A stretch of DNA of 64,000 nucleotides from Bacteroidota bacterium (lineage in GTDB: Bacteria; Bacteroidota; Bacteroidia; Bacteroidales; Lentimicrobiaceae): assembly GCA_009773455.1 (NCBI GenBank), contig WSXU01000002.1, forward strand, positions 310,001-374,000. Direction: 5' to 3'. Numbering within the stretch: the first letter of the stretch is position 1; the number at the start of each line of letters is the position of its first letter. Positions 34,859 through 42,283 of the stretch are shown here, piece after piece. The notes below the pieces were generated by a model. That model worked only from the letters and a program-made list of their open reading frames with translations. It was not told the origin of the DNA and searched no databases. The translations under genes and the position numbers were made by a program.

Positions 34859-36025
34859 ATGCTCACGCTCATCAAGAATGCTGAAATATACGCTCCTGAA
34901 AAACTGGGGCGCATGGATGTATTGCTCGCCGGTACCAGAATTGAGGCCATTGAGCCCGAAATTAATCTTCCCCCTTCACTGAATGTAAGCATCATTGATG
35001 CGTCAGGGTTATGCCTTGTTCCAGGTTTCATCGATGCTCATGTGCATATAGCTGGAGCCGGTGGAGAAGGCGGTCCTGCAAGTCGTACCCCGGAGATGCA
35101 GCTCAGTGATATGATCTCTGCCGGAGTAACCACAGTAGTTGGCTGCCTTGGGACAGATGGTATCACCCGAAGTGTGGATAGTGTCCTGATGAAGGTGAAA
35201 TCGCTCAGGGCCGAAGGTGTTTCGGCCTGGATGTATACCGGTGCTTACCAGGTTCCCACACCCACTGTAACCGGAGATTATGCCCGTGACATTGCCCTGA
35301 TTGAAGAAATTATCGGTGTGGGTGAAGTGGCGGTTTCGGATCACCGTTCTTCAAACCCGACAAATGAAGAACTGACCCGGATAACAGGTCATGCCCGTGT
35401 TGCAGGGATGCTCAGCGGAAAAGCCGGGATCATCAACATCCATATGGGGGATGCCAGAGACCCGTTCAGGCCGTTGTATAAAGTTGTCGAAGCCAGTGAA
35501 CTTACCCTCAGGCAGTTCCTTCCTACCCACATAAACCGCAACGATTATATTTTTGAAGATGCCAAGACTTACGGTTTGCAGGGTTATGTTGATATTACCA
35601 CCAGTTCATACCCTTATTATCCCGATGAAGAGATAAAACCGGCCACTGCGCTCAGGCTGCTGATCGAAGCCGGGGTCCCGGCCGAACACATTACCTTCAC
35701 TTCCGACGCCTGCGGTTCCCTGCCCGGTTTTGATCCTGTAACCGGCGAACTGGTAAAGATGGAAACCGGCAAACCCTCCTCCAACCTTCGTGAATTGCGC
35801 GATGCCGTGCAGGAAGAAAAAATCCCTCTGGAGATCGCCCTGAAAGTGCTGACCTCAAATCCTGCCCGGATACTGAAACTTAAACAAAAAGGCAACGTTG
35901 CCAAAGGTATGGATGCCGATGTGTTGCTTCTGGATTCCGATCTTAAGATTCATTCTGTTATTGCGATGGGCATCAGGGTATTGGCTGATGGAATATTGCT
36001 GAAGAAGGGAACCTACGAGCAATAA
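34859..36025 (+). CDS. iadA: Isoaspartyl (beta-aspartyl) dipeptidase, M38 family
   Basis: 388 aa from the ATG at 34859. No signal peptide, so cytoplasmic. Amidohydrolase fold with metal ligands in the IadA arrangement: HVH (61, 63), NIHMGD (His195), PTHINRN (His224) and TSDACGS (Asp283), plus the SDHRSSNP segment. TGAYQVPTPTVTGDYARD matches the substrate loop of the E. coli enzyme. The residue aligned to the carbamylated bridging Lys162 of E. coli IadA is Glu156, with identical spacing to the next His. The enzyme splits beta-aspartyl dipeptides such as beta-Asp-Arg, the product of cyanophycinase. It is divergent from the S51-SusCD operon across about 240 bp, supporting a shared pathway. Confidence 0.9.
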   Translation: MLTLIKNAEIYAPEKLGRMDVLLAGTRIEAIEPEINLPPSLNVSIIDASGLCLVPGFIDAHVHIAGAGGEGGPASRTPEMQLSDMISAGVTTVVGCLGTDGITRSVDSVLMKVKSLRAEGVSAWMYTGAYQVPTPTVTGDYARDIALIEEIIGVGEVAVSDHRSSNPTNEELTRITGHARVAGMLSGKAGIINIHMGDARDPFRPLYKVVEASELTLRQFLPTHINRNDYIFEDAKTYGLQGYVDITTSSYPYYPDEEIKPATALRLLIEAGVPAEHITFTSDACGSLPGFDPVTGELVKMETGKPSSNLRELRDAVQEEKIPLEIALKVLTSNPARILKLKQKGNVAKGMDADVLLLDSDLKIHSVIAMGIRVLADGILLKKGTYEQ

Positions 36026-36208
36026 CTGACTGCCTTTCAGAACTGAATACAAGTTTCAATAAAAAACCCTGCGGTCAGGAATTTCAAGCCTGGCTAAAAA
36101 AGGGAAATTCAGGGAATAAGAGTTTTTCCTTTATACTACTATGCTTTTATAAATTCCTGTTCAAATAAAAAGGATGATATTCTGCCAGCTCCACTTTACT
36201 CTTTTATC

Positions 36209-36823
36209 CTACATTCTGCTCTTTGTCTGTGCCTTCAGGTCATCGATCCATTTGCTATCAACTTTGAGAGATTCATAACCTTCGATGGCCTCAAGAAGGT
36301 GTTCGGGATATTCATTCACGAGCAGGTTTTTGTGGTGCTCAGGTCTTACAAATCGTTGTTCAACAGTGTATTCAAGGAAACTAACGAGCTGATTGTAAAA
36401 TCCTTTGGTATTCAGCAATGCCACCGGCTTGTCCATGATCTCCAGCTGGTTCCACGACATGGCTTCGAAAATCTCGTCGAGTGTACCGATACCTCCAGGC
36501 ATAGCAATAAAGGCATCTGACAATTCCGCCATTTTCTCCTTGCGGATACTCATGGATTCTACCACGTGAAACTCCTTCAGTTCGGTATAGGCAACCTCAC
36601 GATCAATCAAGCCCTGGGGCATTACACCTACCACATGCCCACCTTCGGCCAGGCAAGCATCGGCAATGGCGCGCATCAATCCGATGTTGCTTCCTCCATA
36701 GACAAGGGTAATTCTCTTCCTGCCCAGTAAGCGGCCAAGCTGACGCGCTGCAGCAGTATATTCCGGATCGGACCCCGGTGAGGAGCCACAGAAAACACAA
36801 ATGGATTTTATTTTTCTCATCAT
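36209..36823 (-). CDS. LOG-family protein (TIGR00730), putative nucleotide phosphoribohydrolase
   Basis: 204 aa. Rossmann-like fold with CVFCGSSPGSDPEY at the start, LVYGGSNIGLMRAIADACL, and the signature PGGIGTLDEIFE. These proteins were long misnamed lysine decarboxylases; studied members release the base from nucleoside 5'-monophosphates (cytokinin-activating LOG activity). It overlaps the lipB stop by 4 bp, so the two are translated from one mRNA. No link to the cyanophycin-type locus is apparent. Confidence 0.88.
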   Translation of the reverse strand: MMRKIKSICVFCGSSPGSDPEYTAAARQLGRLLGRKRITLVYGGSNIGLMRAIADACLAEGGHVVGVMPQGLIDREVAYTELKEFHVVESMSIRKEKMAELSDAFIAMPGGIGTLDEIFEAMSWNQLEIMDKPVALLNTKGFYNQLVSFLEYTVEQRFVRPEHHKNLLVNEYPEHLLEAIEGYESLKVDSKWIDDLKAQTKSRM

Positions 36824-37530
36824 TGGATTTTTTCAAGTTCACATGCCTCAACCCTCGTAAGGTCAAGATTATAAACCGCCGCTAACCTGGCGGCAAGCAA
36901 GGTTTTCACTTCATCAACATTCACCTGCCGTCCAAGTTCGGCCGACAGGGAAGTTACTGCTTTGTCGGTAAACCCGCAGGGATTGATGTAATTAAAATAC
37001 TGCAGGTTGGTATTTACATTCAGGGCAAATCCATGCATGCTGACCCAGTGGCTGGTCCTGACGCCGATGGCACAGATTTTTCTCGTCCTCCCGGGTTTAT
37101 CGGTATCGAGCCAAACACCGGTAGCCCCGGTAAGTCTTCCGGAATGAATTCCATATACCCGGAGTGTCTGGATAATGGCTTCTTCCATCTTTTCGATGTA
37201 TTCCCGGGCGCCTTTAACAACTGTCTCCAAGTTAAGGATAGGGTAACCCACGATCTGACCCGGCCCATGGTAGGTAATATCGCCTCCCCTGTTTGTGCGG
37301 TAAAAAGTGGCATCCTTTGCCTGTAGCTGGATCATGTCGAGCAGCAGATTATTGTCGGATCCGCTCTTCCCCAGGGTATAGACATGCGGATGTTCGCAGA
37401 ACAACAGATAATTATCAGTCGCAGAAGCTCCGGATTTCTTAAGGGAAATGATATGGTTAAACAACCGCTCCTGCAGATCCCACGCAGTTCTGTATTCAAT
37501 CAGACCAAGATCGGTAAATAAGGTTTTCAA
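36820..37530 (-). CDS. lipB: Octanoyl-[acyl-carrier-protein]:protein N-octanoyltransferase
   Basis: 236 aa. The LipB signature RGGDITYHGPGQIVGYPIL lies at about 80-98, the conserved Lys in RKICAIGVRTSHWVSMHG, and the catalytic Cys in INPCGFTDKAVTSL. It transfers octanoate from ACP to lipoyl domains in the first step of lipoate synthesis, in the cytoplasm. The start codon is TTG (37530): an in-frame TAA lies four codons upstream and there is no ATG in between. It overlaps the following LOG gene by 4 bp. Confidence 0.94.
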   Translation of the reverse strand: MKTLFTDLGLIEYRTAWDLQERLFNHIISLKKSGASATDNYLLFCEHPHVYTLGKSGSDNNLLLDMIQLQAKDATFYRTNRGGDITYHGPGQIVGYPILNLETVVKGAREYIEKMEEAIIQTLRVYGIHSGRLTGATGVWLDTDKPGRTRKICAIGVRTSHWVSMHGFALNVNTNLQYFNYINPCGFTDKAVTSLSAELGRQVNVDEVKTLLAARLAAVYNLDLTRVEACELEKIQ

Positions 37531-37667
37531 TTTAAAAAGTTACGGGGTTAAACCACACCAGCCAACCCTCTTCTCCAAATAGATGGCGGAAGTATGTTGG
37601 GCTTATAAGTTAAATTCTTACTGGAATATGCATCAAATTAATTCAATGCAACTCAGGAAGTAAAGAG

Positions 37668-38936
37668 CTATTTCGTGTAATATTCGAGCATATCCCGGAT
37701 GGCTTTCCTGCAAACCGGACAAAAGTTATTGTATTTCAACGATTTCATGGTACAATCGAAAGAAGGCCGGTAGATACCCTTACTCAGGTAGCCTCCTCCT
37801 TCATATGCCCCCACAGGATATGCCTCCTTATCGGCTTCCGGTGTAGGAATGGGTGCTCCCGGTGTAACCAGGTTCTTCCATTTTGAATCAAAATCGGTCA
37901 GGGTAGTGAGGTTGGGTTCCCAGGGTTCAACCTTAAGGTTATAGATGTCCTCATAGGCGACTTCAGAATTATAGTATTCATCACCCAATCCGGCAAAAGC
38001 ATGACCAAATTCATGCACAAATACATAATTGGCAAATGCATTGTCACTGGTAAACAGGGCATAGTGGTTATATATTCCGCCACCACCGTAAACCTGAGAG
38101 TTGGCAACAATACAAATCTGGTCATAGGGTACATTGGCAGCCACATCCCTCACGCTTTTCATATCGATTGTAGTCAGATAACGGTCGATGTCGAATGTAT
38201 AGAAAGAACTGTTGAGGATGGTCTTTTTCCAGATATCTTTCCCGGGGCTGTCAGCTCCAGATTCCTGTGAAGGAGCAAGTACACCGGAAATATTTATTTT
38301 ATCCCGGTACTCATCAAATGGTATGCATTGCAGAAGAAAATCCCCAAGCCGGGCACAATCGGCCCTGAATTTATCCATTTCATTAGCCGTATATCCTTCC
38401 GGAATAAAAACGATATCAAGATTCACCGCCGGATCTCCTGATTTTTTCAATACAAATGACGGATATTCGTGCCGGCGTTCCTTTTTGATAAAATAGCTGG
38501 CCGGATCAACCCTGTAGCTGAATTTCTTCACCCACGAGTTGTCCTTCATGTGATTGTAAAAATCAACCATGACAGGCTTCCTGGGAAAAGGAAAAATCAC
38601 GTTCTCAGGATACGACCTGGAGGTCTCCCTGGCTTCTGCCGTTGTCTGCCATTCGGAGAAAAGACTGGAATAACCATGGGTATATATCACTGCACCGGAT
38701 TCGATATCTGTAACAGTAAACCTGTAATTGCCATAATCCACGGCACTGACCAGGTTAACCCTGGAGCCGCCCCAGTGCGGTTCCTCTATCAGCTCATCAA
38801 GTGCGTAAGCATCCGTAGTGCTGTTGCCGGAATGCATGTAATCGAGGCGGAGGGTCTTATTCAGGAAATACTTTTCAAACTGGGCCTCAGCACTGAAACC
38901 CAAAACCATAATGAAAAGAACCATGTAAAATCTCAT
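37668..38936 (-). CDS. Secreted M64-type (IgA peptidase-like) zinc metallopeptidase
   Basis: 422 aa from the ATG at 38936; the ORF-track start (38960) is a TTG inside the putative promoter. Signal peptide about 1-18 (LGFSAEAQ). An N-terminal beta domain (about 20-160) precedes the peptidase domain, which begins NLDIVFIPEGYTANEM and carries the zinc motif HEFGHAFAGLGDEYY, with ANVPYDQICIVANSQVYGGGGIYN upstream as in M64 proteins. There is no T9SS sorting domain, so it is periplasmic or secreted by another route. Family M64 was named for an IgA protease of Clostridium; Bacteroidetes homologues are of unknown substrate. Single gene. Confidence 0.87.
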   Translation of the reverse strand: MRFYMVLFIMVLGFSAEAQFEKYFLNKTLRLDYMHSGNSTTDAYALDELIEEPHWGGSRVNLVSAVDYGNYRFTVTDIESGAVIYTHGYSSLFSEWQTTAEARETSRSYPENVIFPFPRKPVMVDFYNHMKDNSWVKKFSYRVDPASYFIKKERRHEYPSFVLKKSGDPAVNLDIVFIPEGYTANEMDKFRADCARLGDFLLQCIPFDEYRDKINISGVLAPSQESGADSPGKDIWKKTILNSSFYTFDIDRYLTTIDMKSVRDVAANVPYDQICIVANSQVYGGGGIYNHYALFTSDNAFANYVFVHEFGHAFAGLGDEYYNSEVAYEDIYNLKVEPWEPNLTTLTDFDSKWKNLVTPGAPIPTPEADKEAYPVGAYEGGGYLSKGIYRPSFDCTMKSLKYNNFCPVCRKAIRDMLEYYTK

Positions 38937-38957
38937 GAGGGATGCTGTTGTTTCAGG

Positions 38958-38965
38958 CAAAAGTA
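38958..38965 (-). promoter_or_regulatory. Candidate -7 box for the M64 peptidase gene
   Basis: Minus-strand TACTTTTG fits TAnnTTTG and lies 21 bp upstream of the ATG at 38936; no convincing -33 element. Confidence 0.4.
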
Positions 38966-39155
38966 AATAATTACAGGAGTGATCTGACAGTCCTGAAAGT
39001 ATAATTCAGCCATATGTTTCGCTTTAACAGATATTGCTAAAGAGAACCGCCCTGATTGACAATGCATGGGGGCAGAGATAAGAACCCGGAATAAAAAATG
39101 AACCGCTAACCTGATTAATTCCGCTCACATGCCGGACAATACTCTGAATTGTGAC

Positions 39156-39163
39156 TATATTTG
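39156..39163 (+). promoter_or_regulatory. Candidate -7 box for the cytochrome gene
   Basis: TATATTTG, 18 bp upstream of the ATG at 39182, fits the Bacteroidetes -7 consensus; the -33 position is a poor match. Confidence 0.45.
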
Positions 39164-39181
39164 TTTTTTAAAAACTGAGTT

Positions 39182-39526
39182 ATGAAAAAAGGTTATTTAG
39201 TCATTATCGGCACCATTCTGCTGGCGGCCTGCGGAACAACAAAACTCATCCAACCTACACAGGCTGATGCTGAGCGCGGTTCTCAGAAATTTACCAATCT
39301 TACCCTTGCCCAGCTGAATCAGGGTAAAGAACTTTATGAACAGAATTGTTCGATATGCCATGGTATAAAGAAACCTGAATCCAGAAATGAAGATCAGTGG
39401 AATAAGATTGTTCCGAATATGGCTGAAAAGGTAAACAGAAAAAAAGGAGAAGGAACTATAAACAACGAGAAACAGGAAATCCTGCTTAAGTACCTCGTTA
39501 CCATGAGCCATTCGCAGGTTAAATAA
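39182..39526 (+). CDS. Small c-type cytochrome lipoprotein
   Basis: 114 aa. Lipoprotein signal with lipobox LLAAC (Cys17). One haem-binding motif CSICHG (Cys56, Cys59, His60), preceded by LNQGKELYEQN as in class I cytochromes; a Met in PNMAEK or VTMSHS could be the sixth ligand. Probably a membrane-anchored periplasmic electron carrier or haem-binding protein. Partner unknown. Its stop codon is immediately followed by the stop of the convergent acyltransferase gene, with no intergenic base. Confidence 0.88.
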   Translation: MKKGYLVIIGTILLAACGTTKLIQPTQADAERGSQKFTNLTLAQLNQGKELYEQNCSICHGIKKPESRNEDQWNKIVPNMAEKVNRKKGEGTINNEKQEILLKYLVTMSHSQVK

Positions 39527-40669
39527 TTAAACCTGGATCCGGTTTAAAACAGGTCTGGCGTATAAATTCAGGAGCAGCTTTCTGAGTTCATTCTGGTCGC
39601 CTTCGATTGGCCCTGTTTTCTGTGAAACATACTCACCGAAACGGGTAAATTCCCCACTGCTATAGTTGGCCGCATAATCATGCTTTCCGGACAACATGTC
39701 GAAGGCAATATAATTGTTTGGAAACAATCTGAACATACTGTGAATCTGCCGGTCCATCTCTGCAGCAGCAGCTTCAGACAGCCCGTTCTGATTCAGTGAT
39801 TTCCCTCTCAGGTCTTCAAGGAAGCTGTTCAGGGGAGTGCCGAAGGAAAAGTGTATTCTCCCTTTTGGGGATGTAATTCCTGAAAGGACACTTTTAAAAT
39901 CTTCATCTTTGTCCTTTATGTATTCCTGCCGGCCCGAAAGGTAGATCTCACGTGTTTTTTCGATATCACACGGCTCGTATTCATAAGAAACGGCCATTGG
40001 AACAATGTTCAGATCTATCAGGGCCTGCAGGGAATCGGCCTGGTAACCACCCAGCATTTTCAACAGGGCCGACTGGGTCAGGTCGTTTCCATCCTTGGTC
40101 CGTCCATTCCGTTGCGCAATCCATACAGATTCACGCTTGCGGAGAATGGCATCAGAGATATAGGCCGAGTGCAGGAGTGCATTCCTGTACATCTGTATTC
40201 TTGAACCATCACGGTAAAAGGTAAACATTCGGTTCAGCTTACCGAAATCAACCACCAAAGGTGAAGTCATCAGGTTGCTGCCAAAGGTGATCTGTGATGT
40301 TTTATGGCCGTTATCCAGCAACAGCACCTGAAGAATAGCTGCATCAAGCACAATATCCCTGTGATTGGATATAAAAAGGTAAGGTTCCCCTGTCTTCAGG
40401 TTCTCCTGGCCGCTCACCGACAAGCCGTCGCTGGTTTTTTTAACAATGGCGTTAACGGCATGATACATGAATTCAGCCTGAAAGGAATCAACAGAGTCAA
40501 GCTTCAGCAACATCTCTTTAACTCCGGCAAGAGGCCGGTCGGGGAAAAGATAGGCCAAAACAATATCAAAAGCAGGATAACCGGTAAGCCTGCGAAGGGC
40601 AGGCTGAACTTCCTCATCCCGGTAAGGCCGCATCAACTCAAATTCTGCTGAATAATTTATTTTGGTCAT
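39527..40669 (-). CDS. PlsC-like lysophospholipid acyltransferase
   Basis: 380 aa, no signal peptide. The acyltransferase motif appears as ISNHRDIVLDAA near residue 102, with His and Asp separated by five residues rather than the usual four; the glycerophosphate-binding region is around FTFYRDGSR and the third block near VWIAQRNGRTKDG. It likely acylates a lysophospholipid or a similar acceptor at the inner membrane. It overlaps the PaaK-like ligase stop by 4 bp and is the last gene of the minus-strand lipid cluster. Acceptor unknown. Confidence 0.8.
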   Translation of the reverse strand: MTKINYSAEFELMRPYRDEEVQPALRRLTGYPAFDIVLAYLFPDRPLAGVKEMLLKLDSVDSFQAEFMYHAVNAIVKKTSDGLSVSGQENLKTGEPYLFISNHRDIVLDAAILQVLLLDNGHKTSQITFGSNLMTSPLVVDFGKLNRMFTFYRDGSRIQMYRNALLHSAYISDAILRKRESVWIAQRNGRTKDGNDLTQSALLKMLGGYQADSLQALIDLNIVPMAVSYEYEPCDIEKTREIYLSGRQEYIKDKDEDFKSVLSGITSPKGRIHFSFGTPLNSFLEDLRGKSLNQNGLSEAAAAEMDRQIHSMFRLFPNNYIAFDMLSGKHDYAANYSSGEFTRFGEYVSQKTGPIEGDQNELRKLLLNLYARPVLNRIQV

Positions 40670-41976
40670 ACCTGGTCTTTTCTCCTGTCAAAAAATATTC
40701 TGGGCTTGCGTGATCCGTCTGAATACTGCAGCTGTTCGAGCAGGAAAGGATCAGAAAATTCAATTCGCGGAGCCACCCTCAATTTCGCCCTGAAATGGTC
40801 TTTGATGGTTTTTTCAAACTCAGGTCCCTTCAGGTTGGTTCCGACCCTGATCAGAATCTCATCGGTATCGATTTCATTCGAAAACACTTCCACAATATAA
40901 TTGTCAATTCCCCTGATATCGTTGAGGATATCGTAAAGTGCCGGTGGATATATGGTTGTTCCCTTGTATTTGATCATCTGCTTTTTCCGTCCGATCAGGC
41001 TTCCGATGCGAAGGGTGGTTCTTCCACACCGACACGGTTCGGTGTAATGGCAGCAGATATCGCCACTTTTAAAGCGCAGCAGGGGCATCCCTTCAATGCC
41101 GAGGGTGGTGAAGGTTAATTCGCCCGGTTCGCCGGGTTTCACAGGGTTCTCATTTTCATCGAGAAATTCAACGATGAGCAGTTCAGGATGATGGTGACCA
41201 CCGCAGCCATGAACACATTCGGTAAATGCCGCACCCATTTCGGTCGATGCATAGGTGGAGAAAAGCTGAATATCCCAGTTTTCAACGATTTGCTTACCCA
41301 GCGTATTCAGTTCAAAATTGCCGTTGCGGATCGGTTCCCCGATGCAAAAGGCAGATTTTACAGACGTGTCGTTGAGCCGGATTCCATTTGCGGCGGCATA
41401 TTCAATCAATTTCAACAGGAAAGAAGGGACGGTCACCAGTGATGTTGGCCTGAACCGGTTGAATGAATCGATCTGCAATTCCGGATTTCCGGGGCCAACC
41501 CTGACCGCAGCAGCCCCCAGCTTACGGATTCCAAGGAAATAAGCCAGTCCGGCCATAAAGCGCCGGTCCATGGTTACCATCAATTGGTAGATATCCGAAG
41601 GAGAGCCGTTGGCGGTGGTGAAAGAAAGATATTCATTGTATGCCAGGCGGTCGAGATCCTTATCGGTAACAGCAAAGGTAATCGGTGTACCCAGGGTTCC
41701 CGAGGTAGTGATGTAATCGATGATTTGCCCGGGTTCCACACAAAGGAAATCCATATTGCTTGCCTGCAGGTTTTCCTTGCCGGTCGTAGGAATATGCTTC
41801 AGATCGGTAAGCTTTCTGATTTTGGAAATATCCGTGTTGTTCTCCCTGAAAAGCCTGGAATAATAGGGAGAATGGTGCTGCAGGTACTGAAGCAGTTCCT
41901 GAAGGCGCGATTCCTGATAGCTGGTAATCTCACCAGGTCCGAGCGTTTCTATTTTAGGAATAACCGATATTGACAT
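40666..41976 (-). CDS. PaaK-like adenylate-forming ligase
   Basis: 436 aa from the ATG at 41976, which gives the natural start MSISVIPKIE. Motifs of the phenylacetate-CoA ligase branch: DYITTSGTLGTPITFAVTD (phosphate loop), STYASTEMGAAFTEC, GELTFTTLGIEGMPLLRFKSGDIC and IGRKKQMIKYKGTTIYP before the C-terminal lid domain. It activates a carboxylic acid as acyl-adenylate, then CoA or ACP thioester. In this cluster it may prime a starter or tailoring acid. Coupled by a 4-bp overlap to the downstream acyltransferase; separated from the C45 gene upstream by 307 bp containing palindromes, so it may have its own promoter. Confidence 0.85.
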   Translation of the reverse strand: MSISVIPKIETLGPGEITSYQESRLQELLQYLQHHSPYYSRLFRENNTDISKIRKLTDLKHIPTTGKENLQASNMDFLCVEPGQIIDYITTSGTLGTPITFAVTDKDLDRLAYNEYLSFTTANGSPSDIYQLMVTMDRRFMAGLAYFLGIRKLGAAAVRVGPGNPELQIDSFNRFRPTSLVTVPSFLLKLIEYAAANGIRLNDTSVKSAFCIGEPIRNGNFELNTLGKQIVENWDIQLFSTYASTEMGAAFTECVHGCGGHHHPELLIVEFLDENENPVKPGEPGELTFTTLGIEGMPLLRFKSGDICCHYTEPCRCGRTTLRIGSLIGRKKQMIKYKGTTIYPPALYDILNDIRGIDNYIVEVFSNEIDTDEILIRVGTNLKGPEFEKTIKDHFRAKLRVAPRIEFSDPFLLEQLQYSDGSRKPRIFFDRRKDQV

Positions 41977-42283
41977 AAACCCATTTGCGGTAAAGGCGCA
42001 AAAATACAATTAATAATGAATTGATGAAGCGGGCATTGGTAAAGGCAATCAGGACAGAAAGCAGCCAGGCGCCGGAGGTGGCTCCTTTTAAAGGCTTCCG
42101 TCCGATTGTTTTCGGTTACTGCTGCTTATCTTTCCCGGAAAAGCCGTACGGCTTTCAGAAAAAAGATGCTCATCTTTTCAGGAAAAGGAGCTTAGGATTT
42201 ATATAAAAGCCGTACGGCTTTTATATAAATCCTAAGGAAGAAATCATAAAGGGGGGCTTAAGGGTATCGATAACCGGATCAAG
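41977..42283. repeat. Palindrome cluster including a perfect 46-bp inverted repeat
   Basis: A perfect 46-bp palindrome (42190-42235) centred on GTAC starts CTTAGGATTTATATAAAAGC. Its 16-bp core AAAGCCGTACGGCTTT occurs a second time at 42139-42154. Between them is AAAAGATG-CT-CATCTTTT, and GCTCCTTTT (42081-42089) pairs with AAAAGGAGC (42182-42190), enclosing the group. It lies downstream of the C45 gene and upstream of the ligase gene, both on the minus strand. It could fold into a transcription-pausing structure, bind a dimeric protein, or be a palindromic mobile repeat. The plus-strand ORF 42021-42206 is not supported. Confidence 0.8.

Noticed and set aside
36209-36823. LOG-family gene as a lysine/arginine catabolic partner of the cyanophycin-type locus
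   Set aside because: The lysine decarboxylase label is a historical misannotation; the gene is coupled to lipB, not to the S51 operon.
42021-42206. 61-residue plus-strand ORF in the palindrome region
   Set aside because: It runs through inverted repeats and has no coding features.
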